Assembly (NCBI GenBank): GCA_943368475.1
Contig: CALRLF020000015.1
Coordinates: 1-64,000 of the forward strand
Reading direction: 5' to 3'
Length of the DNA stretch: 64,000 nucleotides
Source: UBA1930 sp943368475
Lineage (GTDB): Bacteria; Bacteroidota; Bacteroidia; Chitinophagales; Chitinophagaceae
Shown: positions 62,645 to 64,000 of the stretch, in pieces
Layout: each line of letters begins with the position of its first letter
Position numbering within the stretch: the first letter of the stretch is position 1
Made by a program: the position numbers and the translations under genes
The notes under the pieces: generated by a model
Told to the model about the DNA's origin: nothing
Database searches by the model: none
What the model saw: only the letters and a program-made list of their open reading frames with translations

Positions 62645-63979
62645 ATGATCAGTGATATAAGCCCAATAATTTCAAATGAACTAATTATAAAGCTGGATAA
62701 TGAATTTATTTGGTTAAATGAAAAACGGAAGATAGAATATTCAAATTCTAATTTGCCCAAAGAGCATTTTACTCTAAAAACAAGAAATGAAATTTTTTGG
62801 AAGGTGACTTATGAATTAAGGGATAAGACTTTATTAAATATAAAAGTTATTGATTTCAATGTAAAAAATATCAATAGTTTTCATTTTCAGGATGACATGC
62901 AAGACGTCAGTAATTTAGAATTTGAGAAACTGGAATGGTTATTTTTAGAACCTTTTTTGACAATTTATAATTACGGAAAGCTGAGTACAATACTAACAAA
63001 TAAAGAAAAACACCCTTTGGATATTTATTTGGGTGAAAAGAATAGAAATACTTACAATAAAGAGCCTAATTTATTTAGTAGCCAACAAAAACGTACAGTT
63101 GAAACTGAACCATTTGGAATTACAAAAAAAGAATTCATTCATGCACAATTTGAGGCTGAATTTACAGAAGCAACATTTTTAGATGGAAAAGTTGCCGTAA
63201 CAATTCAAGTTCAAAATAGATACTTTGAAGTAGAAATTTTCAACCCATTTATTAAACAGAATTTCGACTTAATTAAAGGGTGGTTTCCTAAAAAGTTTCA
63301 AAAAAAAACTTTCTCATTTTCAGTTAAAGCTTCTCTTATTAATAATCAACTACAAAATGTAGAAACAAATTCTGAGGATATTTTACTAATTGACCAAACA
63401 TGTATCGACTCTCTTCAAATACATTCATTAAATATTTCAATTGAAAAAGCAAACAATACCAACAAAGTTTATAGTATTGAACAGTTAATTACTAATGATG
63501 GAAACCTTTCAAATATTTTTAAAACGAATGATCAAGATAAACTCCCATTGTTAAAAGAGTTTATCAATAATCAAAACGTAAGAAATGCAAAGGAGTTAAA
63601 TTTCCTTGCATCTCATACTTCTATTAATACCAATAAATTAAGTATCAGTGTATTTGATAAAATAGGTTTTTTATTTATGTTTAACAATAAACAGATTACA
63701 TCATTTGTTTGGGAACTTTTAGATTCTAATGCTACTTATTTATGGGTGTTTAACAATACTAACTATGCCCAGGTAGCTATCTTTCAAATTGTTGAAATAG
63801 AAATATCCAAAATTTGTAAAATTGGTAGAGAAAACTATATTAAAGCTTTAAAAAAAGCAAACCAAAATGGATTTGATTTTTATCGTGTAATCCACAATAG
63901 CTATGATAGAGTAGAAAAAGGCTTTTCTAAGTGGACCGAGAGAATTAATGATTATATAGGAGCTACTCATATTATTTGA
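62645..63979 (+). CDS. Unknown protein, 444 residues
   Basis: No signal peptide and no membrane helix. Mixed strands and helices, no recognised motif. Parts that may be conserved are WLNEKRKIEYSNSNLPKEHF, FVWELLDSNATYLWVFNN and the C-terminal KALKKANQNGFDFYRVIHNS. It starts 105 bases after the 61832 gene in the same direction. AT-rich like the rest of this end. It may be a component of a longer cluster past the window's edge. Confidence 0.65.
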   Translation: MISDISPIISNELIIKLDNEFIWLNEKRKIEYSNSNLPKEHFTLKTRNEIFWKVTYELRDKTLLNIKVIDFNVKNINSFHFQDDMQDVSNLEFEKLEWLFLEPFLTIYNYGKLSTILTNKEKHPLDIYLGEKNRNTYNKEPNLFSSQQKRTVETEPFGITKKEFIHAQFEAEFTEATFLDGKVAVTIQVQNRYFEVEIFNPFIKQNFDLIKGWFPKKFQKKTFSFSVKASLINNQLQNVETNSEDILLIDQTCIDSLQIHSLNISIEKANNTNKVYSIEQLITNDGNLSNIFKTNDQDKLPLLKEFINNQNVRNAKELNFLASHTSINTNKLSISVFDKIGFLFMFNNKQITSFVWELLDSNATYLWVFNNTNYAQVAIFQIVEIEISKICKIGRENYIKALKKANQNGFDFYRVIHNSYDRVEKGFSKWTERINDYIGATHII

Positions 63980-64000
63980 TAACAATAACATTTTAAGTTT

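Overview
The window reads as a low-GC Bacteroidota chromosome, most like a Chitinophagaceae-type Sphingobacteriia. Evidence: many secreted proteins ending in type IX secretion (T9SS) C-terminal sorting domains; LytTR and sensor-propeller regulators; lipoboxes in the Bacteroidota style; TAnnTTTG promoters; SMC, malate dehydrogenase and a lactonase. No rRNA or tRNA was seen. The assignment comes from protein character only.

Layout. 1-16.9 kb is mostly housekeeping and export: a partial PVDGG mini-protein, a GHL10-type secreted glycosidase, a thioredoxin-like protein, a PQQ-type sugar dehydrogenase with a T9SS tail, mdh, smc, a lactonase, a secreted amidohydrolase, a P-type ATPase behind an FNR-like palindrome, and a cold-shock-domain protein. 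17-24.8 kb is accessory: a PIN-GNAT-PUA-like / membrane / ASCH three-gene operon, followed by small cargo genes (GNAT, VOC, sensor propeller, VOC plus helix-hairpin-helix) separated by attC-like imperfect inverted repeats. 24.9-48.8 kb holds three consecutive modules, each with regulator(s), a large repeat-rich T9SS surface protein, a 61-64-residue PVDGG mini-protein and a 118-119-bp hairpin element. 48.8-53 kb is a minus-strand set of six uncharacterised genes. 53.3-58.2 kb has a DnaJ-type zinc-finger gene and a second group of attC-like bounded cargo (VOC, broken DUF6958-like gene, HExxH protease, DUF998-like, DUF4386). This ends against a dead hipBA pair. 58.9-64 kb holds another hairpin element, an XRE-ImmA/IrrE plus PIN pair, a tiny minus-strand transcription unit, and a DUF2188 / PD-(D/E)XK-like / unknown cluster.

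How the parts fit. T9SS export serves at least six large proteins here. All four PVDGG mini-proteins lie beside T9SS-tail genes, and each is little more than a signal peptide plus a PEP-CTERM-like tripartite tail. In the 28-49 kb region, sensors or regulators (LytTR, TPR-LuxR type, LytS-type) alternate with the surface proteins they may control. The hairpin elements lie at the module boundaries as direct repeats, so recombination between them could delete, duplicate or exchange modules.

The two strongest candidates for something undescribed are this tandem arrangement with its covarying 50-nt hairpin, and the two groups of attC-like bounded cargo with no integrase in view.
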